Shown here one piece after another: positions 35,622 through 42,734 of a stretch of 64,000 nt of DNA. The position numbers and the translations under genes were made by a program. This DNA comes from Flavobacterium sp. (GTDB lineage: Bacteria > Bacteroidota > Bacteroidia > Flavobacteriales > Flavobacteriaceae). Positions within the stretch are counted from its first letter, which is position 1. Each line of letters starts with the position of its first letter. The stretch covers positions 62,001 to 126,000 of the forward strand of contig NZ_SEBR01000002.1 in NCBI RefSeq assembly GCF_004295795.1, read 5' to 3'. The notes beneath the pieces are model-generated. The model made no database searches, had not been told where the DNA came from, and saw only the letters and a program-made list of their open reading frames with translations.

Positions 35622-37559
35622 ATGAATAGACTTTTACCTTTCTTTTTCGCGCTTTTCCTTATCGGATGCAAACCCGAACCGACACTTGAGAAACGCTCGT
35701 TTTCGCCAAAACAACTCGAGATCATCGCCGAATTCGGGCGCATGGGCAAAGTAGCGAAACTTCCGGTCGATTCCATGGAAATCTACGCCGTGAAAATGGA
35801 GCAACTCACCAAAGGCCAACCCGATGATTTCCTGGCGATGTCCGCTATCGCGAGAGGCGATTTCAGCATGAACAAAGGCCAATACGAACTTGGGAAAAAA
35901 AGCTTTGAGTCGGCTTTGCGCCTTACCAAAAATTCGAAAGCCGACACGCTTTATGCACGAGCTTTGACGGGAATCGGGAATTACTACAAGAATGCGGGCG
36001 ACAACCCGAAAGCGCTGCAATATCTACTGTCCGGACTCAAGATTTTCGAGGCGAAGAAAGAGCGCCGCGGCATCGCATTCGGAAACAGTTGCATCGGTCA
36101 GGTTTACATGCAAAAGGATGATCCGAAGGTGGCCAAGGAACATCTCAAGAAAGCGATGGACGTGTATCGAAACCAGAAATGGCAACATTCGTACCTTTCG
36201 TCGGCACACACTTTGGCCAACATCCACGGGATGAACAACGAGTTCGACGAAGCGCTCGCGATCGACAACGACGGAATCCGCATCTGCGACAGCGCAAATC
36301 TGCCTAAAATGAAAGTTTCGTTTCTCGACAACAAAGCGATGTGTTACCTATATTCGAACCGTCTCGACAGCGCCGATCATTACTTTCGGGAGACGCTAAA
36401 ACTCGATATGGTGATAGGAGACGAAAAGCAAATCGCCGACAGTTATAGCAATCTCGCGCGACTCGAACGCATGAAAGGGAATTTTGTGGCTTCGGAAAAG
36501 TATGCGTTGCAAAGTGTCGATATTCTCAAACGCGTCCACAACAACAATAATCTGGTCAAGGTTTACAGTGTTTTGTCAGAATTGTACGAAGCTTGGGGAA
36601 AACCCGTGAAAGCGCTTGAAGCCGAGAAAAAGTACGTTGAGCTTTACCGCGTGCTCATGAACGAAAAACGAGAGGAAGCGATGGCCGAATTCAAGATCGT
36701 GCACGAAACCGAGAAAAAGGAGAAGATCATCGCCCAAAACCACATCGAATTGCTGCAAAAAGAAAACGAGGTCCGCGATCGCAACAACCTTATCATATTC
36801 ATCTCGCTTGTGGCCGTTTCGATCGCGCTTATAGGACTTTTGATCTACCGACAACAAAGACTTCGCAACCGCCAATTGGCGCAGGAACACGAACTCAAGA
36901 CGGCGATCGCGCAAATCGAGACGCAGAATAAATTGCAGGAACAAAGGCTTGATATTTCGCGAGATCTGCACGACAATATTGGCGCACAACTCACTTTCAT
37001 CATTTCGTCGGTAGACAATTTGCGTTATGCTTTCGATTTGAAAGACACCAAACTCGAACGCAAGCTCGACAGCATCAACAATTTCACGAAAGCCACGATC
37101 ATCGAGCTTCGGGATACGATTTGGGCGATGAACCATTCTGAGATTTCTTTGGAAGATTTGCGCGTCAGGGTTTTCAACTTCATCGAAAAAGCCAAAGACG
37201 TCAAGGAGAACATCGATTTCAAGTTCCATATCGACAAGGAACTCGATTCGATGCGGTTTTCGTCGGTGGCCGGCATGAATTTGTACCGGACGATCCAGGA
37301 AGCCGTGAACAATGCCATCAAGTATTCAGACGCTTCGCGGATTGGGATTTTCATCGAATGTGAAAAAGACGATCTTTCGCTGAGAATCGAAGACGACGGA
37401 CGCGGTTTCGAACCTGAATCTGTAGAAAAAGGAAACGGCCTGCACAATATGAAAAAACGTGTGGAAGCGCTCGGCGGCAGTTTCGACCTCAAAGCATCCC
37501 ATGGAAACGGCACGCATATCTTGGTTCGGATTCCGGAAATCTGCAAGCGAAAATCATGA
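35622..37559 (+). CDS. TPR sensor histidine kinase 1, lipoprotein type
   Basis: A 645-residue sensor kinase. The start at 35622 gives a lipoprotein signal (FFFALFLIGC, Cys16); the alternative GTG at 35583 would bury it. TPR units fill about residues 60-350 (GIGNYYKNAGDNPKALQYL, SYSNLARLERMKGNF). One membrane helix (LIIFISLVAVSIALIGLLIY) is at about 390, then a HisKA_3 dimerisation box with the phospho-acceptor His in SRDLHDNIGAQ and an HATPase_c domain (NAIKYSDASRIGIF, EDDGRGF). HisKA_3 kinases pair with LuxR-type regulators, as here at 39615. The next kinase starts inside its stop (ATGA, 4-nt overlap). Confidence 0.93.
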   Translation: MNRLLPFFFALFLIGCKPEPTLEKRSFSPKQLEIIAEFGRMGKVAKLPVDSMEIYAVKMEQLTKGQPDDFLAMSAIARGDFSMNKGQYELGKKSFESALRLTKNSKADTLYARALTGIGNYYKNAGDNPKALQYLLSGLKIFEAKKERRGIAFGNSCIGQVYMQKDDPKVAKEHLKKAMDVYRNQKWQHSYLSSAHTLANIHGMNNEFDEALAIDNDGIRICDSANLPKMKVSFLDNKAMCYLYSNRLDSADHYFRETLKLDMVIGDEKQIADSYSNLARLERMKGNFVASEKYALQSVDILKRVHNNNNLVKVYSVLSELYEAWGKPVKALEAEKKYVELYRVLMNEKREEAMAEFKIVHETEKKEKIIAQNHIELLQKENEVRDRNNLIIFISLVAVSIALIGLLIYRQQRLRNRQLAQEHELKTAIAQIETQNKLQEQRLDISRDLHDNIGAQLTFIISSVDNLRYAFDLKDTKLERKLDSINNFTKATIIELRDTIWAMNHSEISLEDLRVRVFNFIEKAKDVKENIDFKFHIDKELDSMRFSSVAGMNLYRTIQEAVNNAIKYSDASRIGIFIECEKDDLSLRIEDDGRGFEPESVEKGNGLHNMKKRVEALGGSFDLKASHGNGTHILVRIPEICKRKS

Positions 37560-39319
37560 AGTTCTTTTTGCTGATAGTGAGTTTGATTACGGCTTTGGTT
37601 TCGGCACAAACCAAAAAGCAGATCGATTCGTTGAACGAAATCCCGTTCGAAACGCGAATCGCCAAAGCCGCAACTTTGGACAAAGCTTACCTGAAGAACG
37701 CCGAATCGGCCAAAAAAATAAAATATGAAGCCGGGGAAGCGATGTCCTACAGCAATCTTGCGCTGGTTTACAACTTCAAGGGCGAACACAACTTAAGTGT
37801 CGAAAATGCTTTCAAGGCGATCCGGCTTTTCGAGAAAATTGGCGACAAAAGCAAAGTCGCGCGAGAATACGGTGAACTGGGTTATGCGATGAAAAGGCGG
37901 AATCTCCGGAAAGCGCAATTTTACATGCTGAAAGGCAAGAAGTTGGCGGAAGCGATCCAAGACACAACTGCACTTTTGAGCATCTACAACAATTATGGCG
38001 TGATCAAGGAAATGCAGAACGACCTCGACAGCGCTTTGTATTTTTACAGAAAAGGCCTTGTCATCAAAGAAGCGATTCGCGATTCCACGGGAATTCCGTT
38101 CAGTTTGAACAACATCGCTATGGTTTATGCGATGAAAGGCAAATTCTTCGAGGCCGAACAACTTTTTACACGCGCGATGCAACTGCGGCAACTTAAGAAA
38201 GACGCTGCCGGAATAGCCGAAAATTACTCGTATTTTGGCGATTTGTATGCGATGATGAAGCTTCCCAAAAAGGCTTTGGACAACTTTGCAAAGTCGAACG
38301 AAATCGCGAATAGGAACAAATACTTCCAGCTTTTGTCGCACAATTATCAGGCGATGAGCGAAATGAAAGAGGCGTCCGGCGACAGGAACGGCGCTTTTCT
38401 CGATTACAAGAAATATGTGCAGTTCAAGGACAGTTTGCTCAACAAGGAGACGAATTCAAGGATTGCCGAACTCGAGATCCAATTCGAATCGAACGAGAAG
38501 GAAAAGCAGCTTGTGGAGCAAAAGGCCGAGTCACAACGCAAATCGAATCTACTGCTGATCCTGTCGATTTTGGTCTTGTTCGTTGCCGTGACGGGATTCC
38601 TGATTTGGCGGCAACAGCGACTCAAAAACCGTCAGATGGCGCAACAGCACGAACTCAAGACGGCGATTGCGCAAATCGAGACCCAGAATCAATTGCAGGA
38701 ACAAAGGCTCGGGATTTCGCGCGATCTGCACGACAACATCGGAAGCCAGCTCACGTTCATCATTTCTTCGGTTGACAATCTCAAATATGCGTTCGATCTC
38801 AAAGACAGCAAACTCGGGACAAAACTCGACCACATCAGCGATTTCACGAAAGACACGATCGTAGAACTGCGCGACACGATTTGGGCGATGAATTCGAACG
38901 ACATCACTTTCGAGGACGTCCTGACAAGGATTTCCAATTTTATCGAGAAGGCAAAATCGGCGAAAGAAACTACCGAATTCGTGATTTTTATCGACGATGA
39001 GCTAAACCGGTTGGAACTTTCGTCCGTAAATGGCATGAACATTTACAGAAGCGTTCAGGAAGCCGTGAACAACGCGATCAAGTATTCGCAAGCGTCTCAA
39101 ATCAACATCAGCGTGAGGAGCGACCGCGGCAAGATCGACATCCGCGTAAGCGACAATGGAAAAGGTTTTGAAATGTCAAAGGTGAATTTGGGTAACGGAA
39201 TCGCCAATATCAAAAAACGGATTCGCGACATCGGCGGTGCTTTCGAACTTGAATCTGTGGTAAACCAAGGCACGACGATCGCGATCTCTATTCCTGAAAA
39301 AGTCTTAAATAAATCCTAA
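37556..39319 (+). CDS. TPR sensor histidine kinase 2
   Basis: A 587-residue sensor kinase, paralogue of kinase 1. It has a cleavable-type signal peptide (MKFFLLIVSLITALVSAQ) instead of a lipobox, TPR units at about 40-270, a membrane helix near 330 (LLLILSILVLFVAVTGFLIW), then HisKA_3 (SRDLHDNIGSQ) and HATPase_c (NAIKYSQASQINISV, DNGKGFEMSKV). The transmitter parts of the two kinases are nearly identical from the linker through the H box, while the sensor TPRs differ. That is the pattern of a duplication followed by sensor divergence. The 4-nt overlap shows cotranscription with kinase 1. Confidence 0.93.
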   Translation: MKFFLLIVSLITALVSAQTKKQIDSLNEIPFETRIAKAATLDKAYLKNAESAKKIKYEAGEAMSYSNLALVYNFKGEHNLSVENAFKAIRLFEKIGDKSKVAREYGELGYAMKRRNLRKAQFYMLKGKKLAEAIQDTTALLSIYNNYGVIKEMQNDLDSALYFYRKGLVIKEAIRDSTGIPFSLNNIAMVYAMKGKFFEAEQLFTRAMQLRQLKKDAAGIAENYSYFGDLYAMMKLPKKALDNFAKSNEIANRNKYFQLLSHNYQAMSEMKEASGDRNGAFLDYKKYVQFKDSLLNKETNSRIAELEIQFESNEKEKQLVEQKAESQRKSNLLLILSILVLFVAVTGFLIWRQQRLKNRQMAQQHELKTAIAQIETQNQLQEQRLGISRDLHDNIGSQLTFIISSVDNLKYAFDLKDSKLGTKLDHISDFTKDTIVELRDTIWAMNSNDITFEDVLTRISNFIEKAKSAKETTEFVIFIDDELNRLELSSVNGMNIYRSVQEAVNNAIKYSQASQINISVRSDRGKIDIRVSDNGKGFEMSKVNLGNGIANIKKRIRDIGGAFELESVVNQGTTIAISIPEKVLNKS

Positions 39320-39321
39320 AA

Positions 39322-39337
39322 TACGTCAAATGGCGTA
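39322..39337. promoter_or_regulatory. Operator palindrome, site 2
   Basis: TACGTCAAATGGCGTA fits TACGnCAnnTGnCGTA. The centre is 31.5 bp upstream of CACTTTTG at 39361. It lies 3 bp after the stop of kinase 2. Confidence 0.8.
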
Positions 39338-39360
39338 TTGTGGAGTAGTTTGGGTTTGCG

Positions 39361-39368
39361 CACTTTTG
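39361..39368 (+). promoter_or_regulatory. -7-like element before the tiny membrane protein and response regulator
   Basis: CACTTTTG, one base off TAnnTTTG. Transcription would begin near 39375 and could run through 39387-39488 into the response regulator at 39615. Confidence 0.55.
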
Positions 39369-39386
39369 TACTAAATCAGGTGAATT

Positions 39387-39488
39387 ATGAAAACACATGA
39401 CCTTGTTGTTGGATTTCGCTTTTGGAGCTTCGTAATCGTAGTCGTTGCGGTACTTGTGCTAAATTTGGCGTACGTTTTCTTTTATTGA
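39387..39488 (+). CDS. 33-residue single-helix membrane protein
   Basis: A tiny frame starting MKTHDLVVGFRFWS and ending LNLAYVFFY, with one hydrophobic helix across residues 14-33. An AGGTGA sequence precedes the ATG by 4 nt, a good ribosome-binding site. It sits directly behind the operator-controlled promoter, so it is probably expressed. It may be a small membrane partner of the kinases or a leader gene. No family recognised. Confidence 0.55.
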   Translation: MKTHDLVVGFRFWSFVIVVVAVLVLNLAYVFFY

Positions 39489-39570
39489 TCATTTATCGGA
39501 CGCATTTCGTGTCCATTTCAGCTTTGTCTTTCGCGGACGATGCGCAATCGTAAGTCCGTCTAACCTCTTT

Positions 39571-39608
39571 TGTCTATCATCTATTATCTTTTCGTCTATT
39601 ATCTCCAC
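39571..39608. repeat. Short-unit repeat, GTCTATTATCTATT family
   Basis: GTCTATCATCTATTATC and GTCTATTATC copies just before the response regulator, the reverse complement of the repeat after alaS. Confidence 0.6.
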
Positions 39609-39614
39609 TAACTA

Positions 39615-40268
39615 ATGAATATAAAAATCGCCATCGTAGACGACAACAATTTCCTGACCCGCGCCATCCAGGAAAAGCTTTCGTTTTTTGACGAACTTCA
39701 AGTCAAGTTCACGGCGGTAAACGGACGTGATCTGTTGGAGAAACTCGAAAGCAACCACAACATCGACTTGATTCTGATGGATATCGAGATGCCGAAAATG
39801 AACGGGGTTGAAGCGACCTCGTCGGTAAAATCGAGATATCCGCACATAAAAATCATCATGCTTACGGTTTTTGACAACGACGAGAATATCTTCAATTCGA
39901 TCAAAGCCGGCGCCGACGGTTACCTGCTCAAGGAAGTCAATCCCAAAGATCTGCACCAGGGCATTCTCGAAACCCTGAACGGCGGAGCGGCGATGAATCC
40001 GTCGATTGCGTTGAAGACACTGAAATTGCTAAGGAATCCGGTTGTCGACTTCGGAAATAGGCCGGAAGCCGAAGACATCAAATTGTCGTCCCGCGAAATA
40101 GAAGTTTTGGAACAACTCAGCAAAGGCTTGAACTACAATAACATCGCCCAAAATCTTTTTCTTTCGCCAAGTACCGTTCGCAAGCACATCGAGAACATTT
40201 ACACCAAACTTCAGGTGCACAACAAACTCGAGGCGATCCAGAAGGCGAAGAGCAATAATTTGATTTAA
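39615..40268 (+). CDS. NarL/FixJ-type response regulator with LuxR HTH
   Basis: A 217-residue DNA-binding response regulator. The receiver domain has the acidic pair D9-D10, the phospho-acceptor D56 (LILMDIEMPKMNG), Thr in MLTVFDND and Lys in ADGYLLKEVNP. The LuxR helix-turn-helix covers residues 155-215 (LSSREIEVLEQLSKGLN, FLSPSTVRKHIENIY). It is the natural partner of the two HisKA_3 kinases just upstream. I infer that it binds the TACGnCAnnTGnCGTA palindromes at 33694, 39322, 41107 and 41144; LuxR-type dimers bind palindromes of this size. Site 2 upstream suggests autoregulation. Confidence 0.95.
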   Translation: MNIKIAIVDDNNFLTRAIQEKLSFFDELQVKFTAVNGRDLLEKLESNHNIDLILMDIEMPKMNGVEATSSVKSRYPHIKIIMLTVFDNDENIFNSIKAGADGYLLKEVNPKDLHQGILETLNGGAAMNPSIALKTLKLLRNPVVDFGNRPEAEDIKLSSREIEVLEQLSKGLNYNNIAQNLFLSPSTVRKHIENIYTKLQVHNKLEAIQKAKSNNLI

Positions 40269-40328
40269 GTACCTGAGTTCCTGAGTGCGAAGTTCCTGAG
40301 TTTCTCTTTTGGACGACATTGTACGTCG

Positions 40329-40388
40329 TCTCTCAGTCTATTGTCTCTCAGTCTATTGTCTCTCAGTCTATTGTCTCTCGGTCTATTA
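40329..40388. repeat. Four tandem 15-bp units
   Basis: TCTCTCAGTCTATTG is repeated three times exactly and a fourth time with two changes. It runs on into GTCTATTATCTATC-type sequence, linking it to the family at 29908 and 39571. Confidence 0.85.
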
Positions 40389-40488
40389 TCTATCCGTTTA
40401 TTATCTATTATCTAAAAAAAAAACTTTTTCCCCAAATCTTGAAAAATCGCTTCCGCGGATGCGTCGTATCTTTAATAAAAACCGAGAT

Positions 40489-41106
40489 ATGACCATTCGC
40501 CGAATACTTTTCATCAGTTGTTGCCTTATCGGATTCCTTTTGGCGTATCGTTATTGCGAGTTCAAAAAGGGCGATTCTTCCACTTTGGAATCGGATACGA
40601 ACCTGATCCAGCAACAAATCGTGAGTGTCGGGAAATTGGTAGTAACCGAAGGTCATTTCTCCGAAGTGCTCACGTACAAAGACCAGCAAAGTTACTTCAT
40701 GAACATGCTCTCCTTCCAGAAAAAGGCGCTTTTGGTCGTGAATGCCGATGTCACTGTTTCCTATGATTTGCGTCAGATCCAATACGAAATCGACAAAAAG
40801 ACCAAAACCGTGACGATTCTGAACATTCCCAAAGAAGAAATCAAGATCTCGCCTGACATCAAATTCTACGACGTCGACCAAAGTTCTATGAATCCTTTTA
40901 CCGGAGACGATTACAACAAGATCAACAAGACGGTCAAAGCGAATCTGCAGAAGAAAATCGAGGCTTCGACCTTGAAATCGAATGCCAAAAACAGGCTTGT
41001 AAGCGAACTTGGCAAAGTGCTGATTGCCACGCATTCATTGGGTTGGACAGTCGTTTACCACGGCGATTCGGTCGGCTCGGAATCTGACTTCTCCAAAAAA
41101 CTCTAG
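40489..41106 (+). CDS. DUF4230 membrane-anchored protein
   Basis: A 205-residue protein with an N-terminal hydrophobic anchor (RILFISCCLIGFLLAYRYCE) and a DUF4230 domain (VGKLVVTEGHFSEVL, KKALLVVNADVTVSYDLRQI, VTILNIPKEEIKISPDIKFYD). The family is widespread and uncharacterised. I prefer the ATG at 40489, where the anchor starts, over MRRIF at 40459; the frame further upstream is just translated repeat. TATCTTTA at 40468-40475 is a near -7 element. Its stop codon directly abuts operator site 3. Confidence 0.87.
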   Translation: MTIRRILFISCCLIGFLLAYRYCEFKKGDSSTLESDTNLIQQQIVSVGKLVVTEGHFSEVLTYKDQQSYFMNMLSFQKKALLVVNADVTVSYDLRQIQYEIDKKTKTVTILNIPKEEIKISPDIKFYDVDQSSMNPFTGDDYNKINKTVKANLQKKIEASTLKSNAKNRLVSELGKVLIATHSLGWTVVYHGDSVGSESDFSKKL

Positions 41107-41122
41107 TACGGCATTTGTCGTA
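41107..41122. promoter_or_regulatory. Operator palindrome, site 3 (distal)
   Basis: TACGGCATTTGTCGTA fits TACGnCAnnTGnCGTA. It lies 37 bp upstream of site 4, centre to centre. Confidence 0.78.
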
Positions 41123-41143
41123 TTTTTCTCATTTTAAGCCGAA

Positions 41144-41159
41144 TACGGCAAGTGTCGTA
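41144..41159. promoter_or_regulatory. Operator palindrome, site 4 (proximal)
   Basis: TACGGCAAGTGTCGTA fits the same consensus. The centre is 31.5 bp upstream of TAGATTTG at 41183, as in the other two promoters. Confidence 0.82.
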
Positions 41160-41182
41160 TTTCCTCCGCAAAACCTTCCGAA

Positions 41183-41190
41183 TAGATTTG
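41183..41190 (+). promoter_or_regulatory. Promoter -7 element of the SUMF1/adhesin operon
   Basis: TAGATTTG is a full TAnnTTTG match, 27 bp before the ATG at 41217. Confidence 0.65.
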
Positions 41191-41216
41191 TCGCATAAAC
41201 TTTCAAATCTTTAGGA

Positions 41217-42665
41217 ATGAAAACCAGAACTTTATTTTTTAGCTTTTTCTTTATCGGATTGCTTTCGATTTTCAGCGTGAACAAAGCGGCTGCGAACAAT
41301 TTGCAAATCACAGGAACGTCGGTTTCGGGAACCAACATCACATTCAACATCGCCTGGGACAATTCCTGGAACGCCAACGTCGCCCCGGCAAATTGGGACG
41401 CGGTTTGGGTTTTCGTAAAATACCAGGATTGCAACACGCGTCTTTGGGCTCACACGACTTTGAGTACGGTTGCCGGCGATCATTCGGCTGCTTCGCCTTT
41501 GATGGTTGAAACCGTTACGGACGGAAAAGGTGTTTTTATCAGAAGAAGTGCGCTCGGCGGCGGAAACGTGGGAGCGACACAAGTCACACTCAAAATGAAC
41601 CTTCCGGCCGGAACTTTCAACTACAAAGTCTTCGGGATCGAGATGGTAAACGTGCCACAAGCCGCTTTCGAATTGGGCGACGGACAAAGTTCGGGCACTT
41701 TCAACAGCATCACGATCAATGCCTCGTCTCAGTCGACAGGTTTGACATCGAGCGTTTTGGGCGGAGGCGCGGTCGCTGCACCGGCCACTTTCCCAATGGG
41801 ATACAATTCGTTCTATTGCATGAAATATGAGATTTCACAACTTCAATACGTGGAGTTTTTGAACGCCTTGACTTACGACCAGCAAAAAGCCCACACGGTA
41901 AACGACCCAATTTCTCCTGCCGGCACTTACGCCATGTATGGCGGTTTCGCTTACAGAAATGGCGTCAGAATCCAAACGCCGGGAAATAACGCGGCTATTC
42001 CGGCTGTTTTCGCTTGCGACGCGACTTCAGGTGTAGAAAACAATTCAGACGACGGACAAGGAACGGCCATGAACGGACTCAACTGGGGCGATTTGGCCGC
42101 TTATCTCGACTGGGCGGCTTTGCGTCCGATGACCGAAATGGAATACGAAAAAGTCACCCGCGGAACAATGCAGCGCATCGCAGGAGAATACGCTTGGGGC
42201 TCGACAGATTTGGCCAACGTAGCCAGTAACGCATTGGCAAACCAATATCTCGAAAACGAGTACATGACACCAGCCGCAAATGGACGTTGTACGCTTGGTG
42301 TAGGAACGACCAGCACGATCTACGGATCGGTTCGCGTCGGAGCTTTCGCCACCGGAACTTCGGGTCGCGCTTCATCTGGAGCTGCTTATTATGGTGCCAT
42401 GGAAATGACCGGAAATGTTTGGGAACGCGTGGTTTGTCTGGCTTCGGCAGCAGGTTCGGCTTTTAACGGCACTTTGGGCGACGGTACGATCACGGCAAAC
42501 GGCGATGCCAATCAAAATACATGGCCAACGGCGGCAGCTGCAACCGGAAGCGGACAACGCGGAGGCGGATGGATCGACGGTGTGGCCGCAGGAAGACTTT
42601 CCCAAAGAAACACTGGCGTAGACGCAGCCCGTTATCCAACTTACGGCGGACGTGGCGTGAGATGA
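41217..42665 (+). CDS. Exported SUMF1/FGE-fold protein
   Basis: A 482-residue secreted protein. A signal peptide (MKTRTLFFSFFFIGLLSIFS) is followed by an N-terminal beta domain at about 27-175 (LQITGTSVSGTNITFNIAWD) and a formylglycine-generating-enzyme (SUMF1) fold at 185-482: FYCMKYEISQLQYVEFLN, LRPMTEMEYEKVTRG, GAMEMTGNVWERVV, GSGQRGGGWIDG, ending GGRGVR. The closing motif has no Cys where FGE keeps its catalytic pair, so sulfatase activation is unlikely and a structural or binding role is more plausible. It is 69 nt upstream of the T9SS adhesin and shares its operator-controlled promoter. Confidence 0.88.
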   Translation: MKTRTLFFSFFFIGLLSIFSVNKAAANNLQITGTSVSGTNITFNIAWDNSWNANVAPANWDAVWVFVKYQDCNTRLWAHTTLSTVAGDHSAASPLMVETVTDGKGVFIRRSALGGGNVGATQVTLKMNLPAGTFNYKVFGIEMVNVPQAAFELGDGQSSGTFNSITINASSQSTGLTSSVLGGGAVAAPATFPMGYNSFYCMKYEISQLQYVEFLNALTYDQQKAHTVNDPISPAGTYAMYGGFAYRNGVRIQTPGNNAAIPAVFACDATSGVENNSDDGQGTAMNGLNWGDLAAYLDWAALRPMTEMEYEKVTRGTMQRIAGEYAWGSTDLANVASNALANQYLENEYMTPAANGRCTLGVGTTSTIYGSVRVGAFATGTSGRASSGAAYYGAMEMTGNVWERVVCLASAAGSAFNGTLGDGTITANGDANQNTWPTAAAATGSGQRGGGWIDGVAAGRLSQRNTGVDAARYPTYGGRGVR

Positions 42666-42734
42666 TCATCTGATTTGATTGTGACGGAAAATCCAGGTTT
42701 TCCCGAAGATGAATTCTAATATAAAATCAGACAG

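Noticed and set aside
40329..40388. CRISPR-like array of four short repeats
   Set aside because: Units are 15 bp with no spacers and no cas genes nearby; this is a simple tandem repeat.
40309..40458. Coding extension MDDIVRRLSVYCLSVYCL of the DUF4230 protein
   Set aside because: It is only a translation of the 15-bp tandem repeat, and the membrane anchor starts later at 40489.
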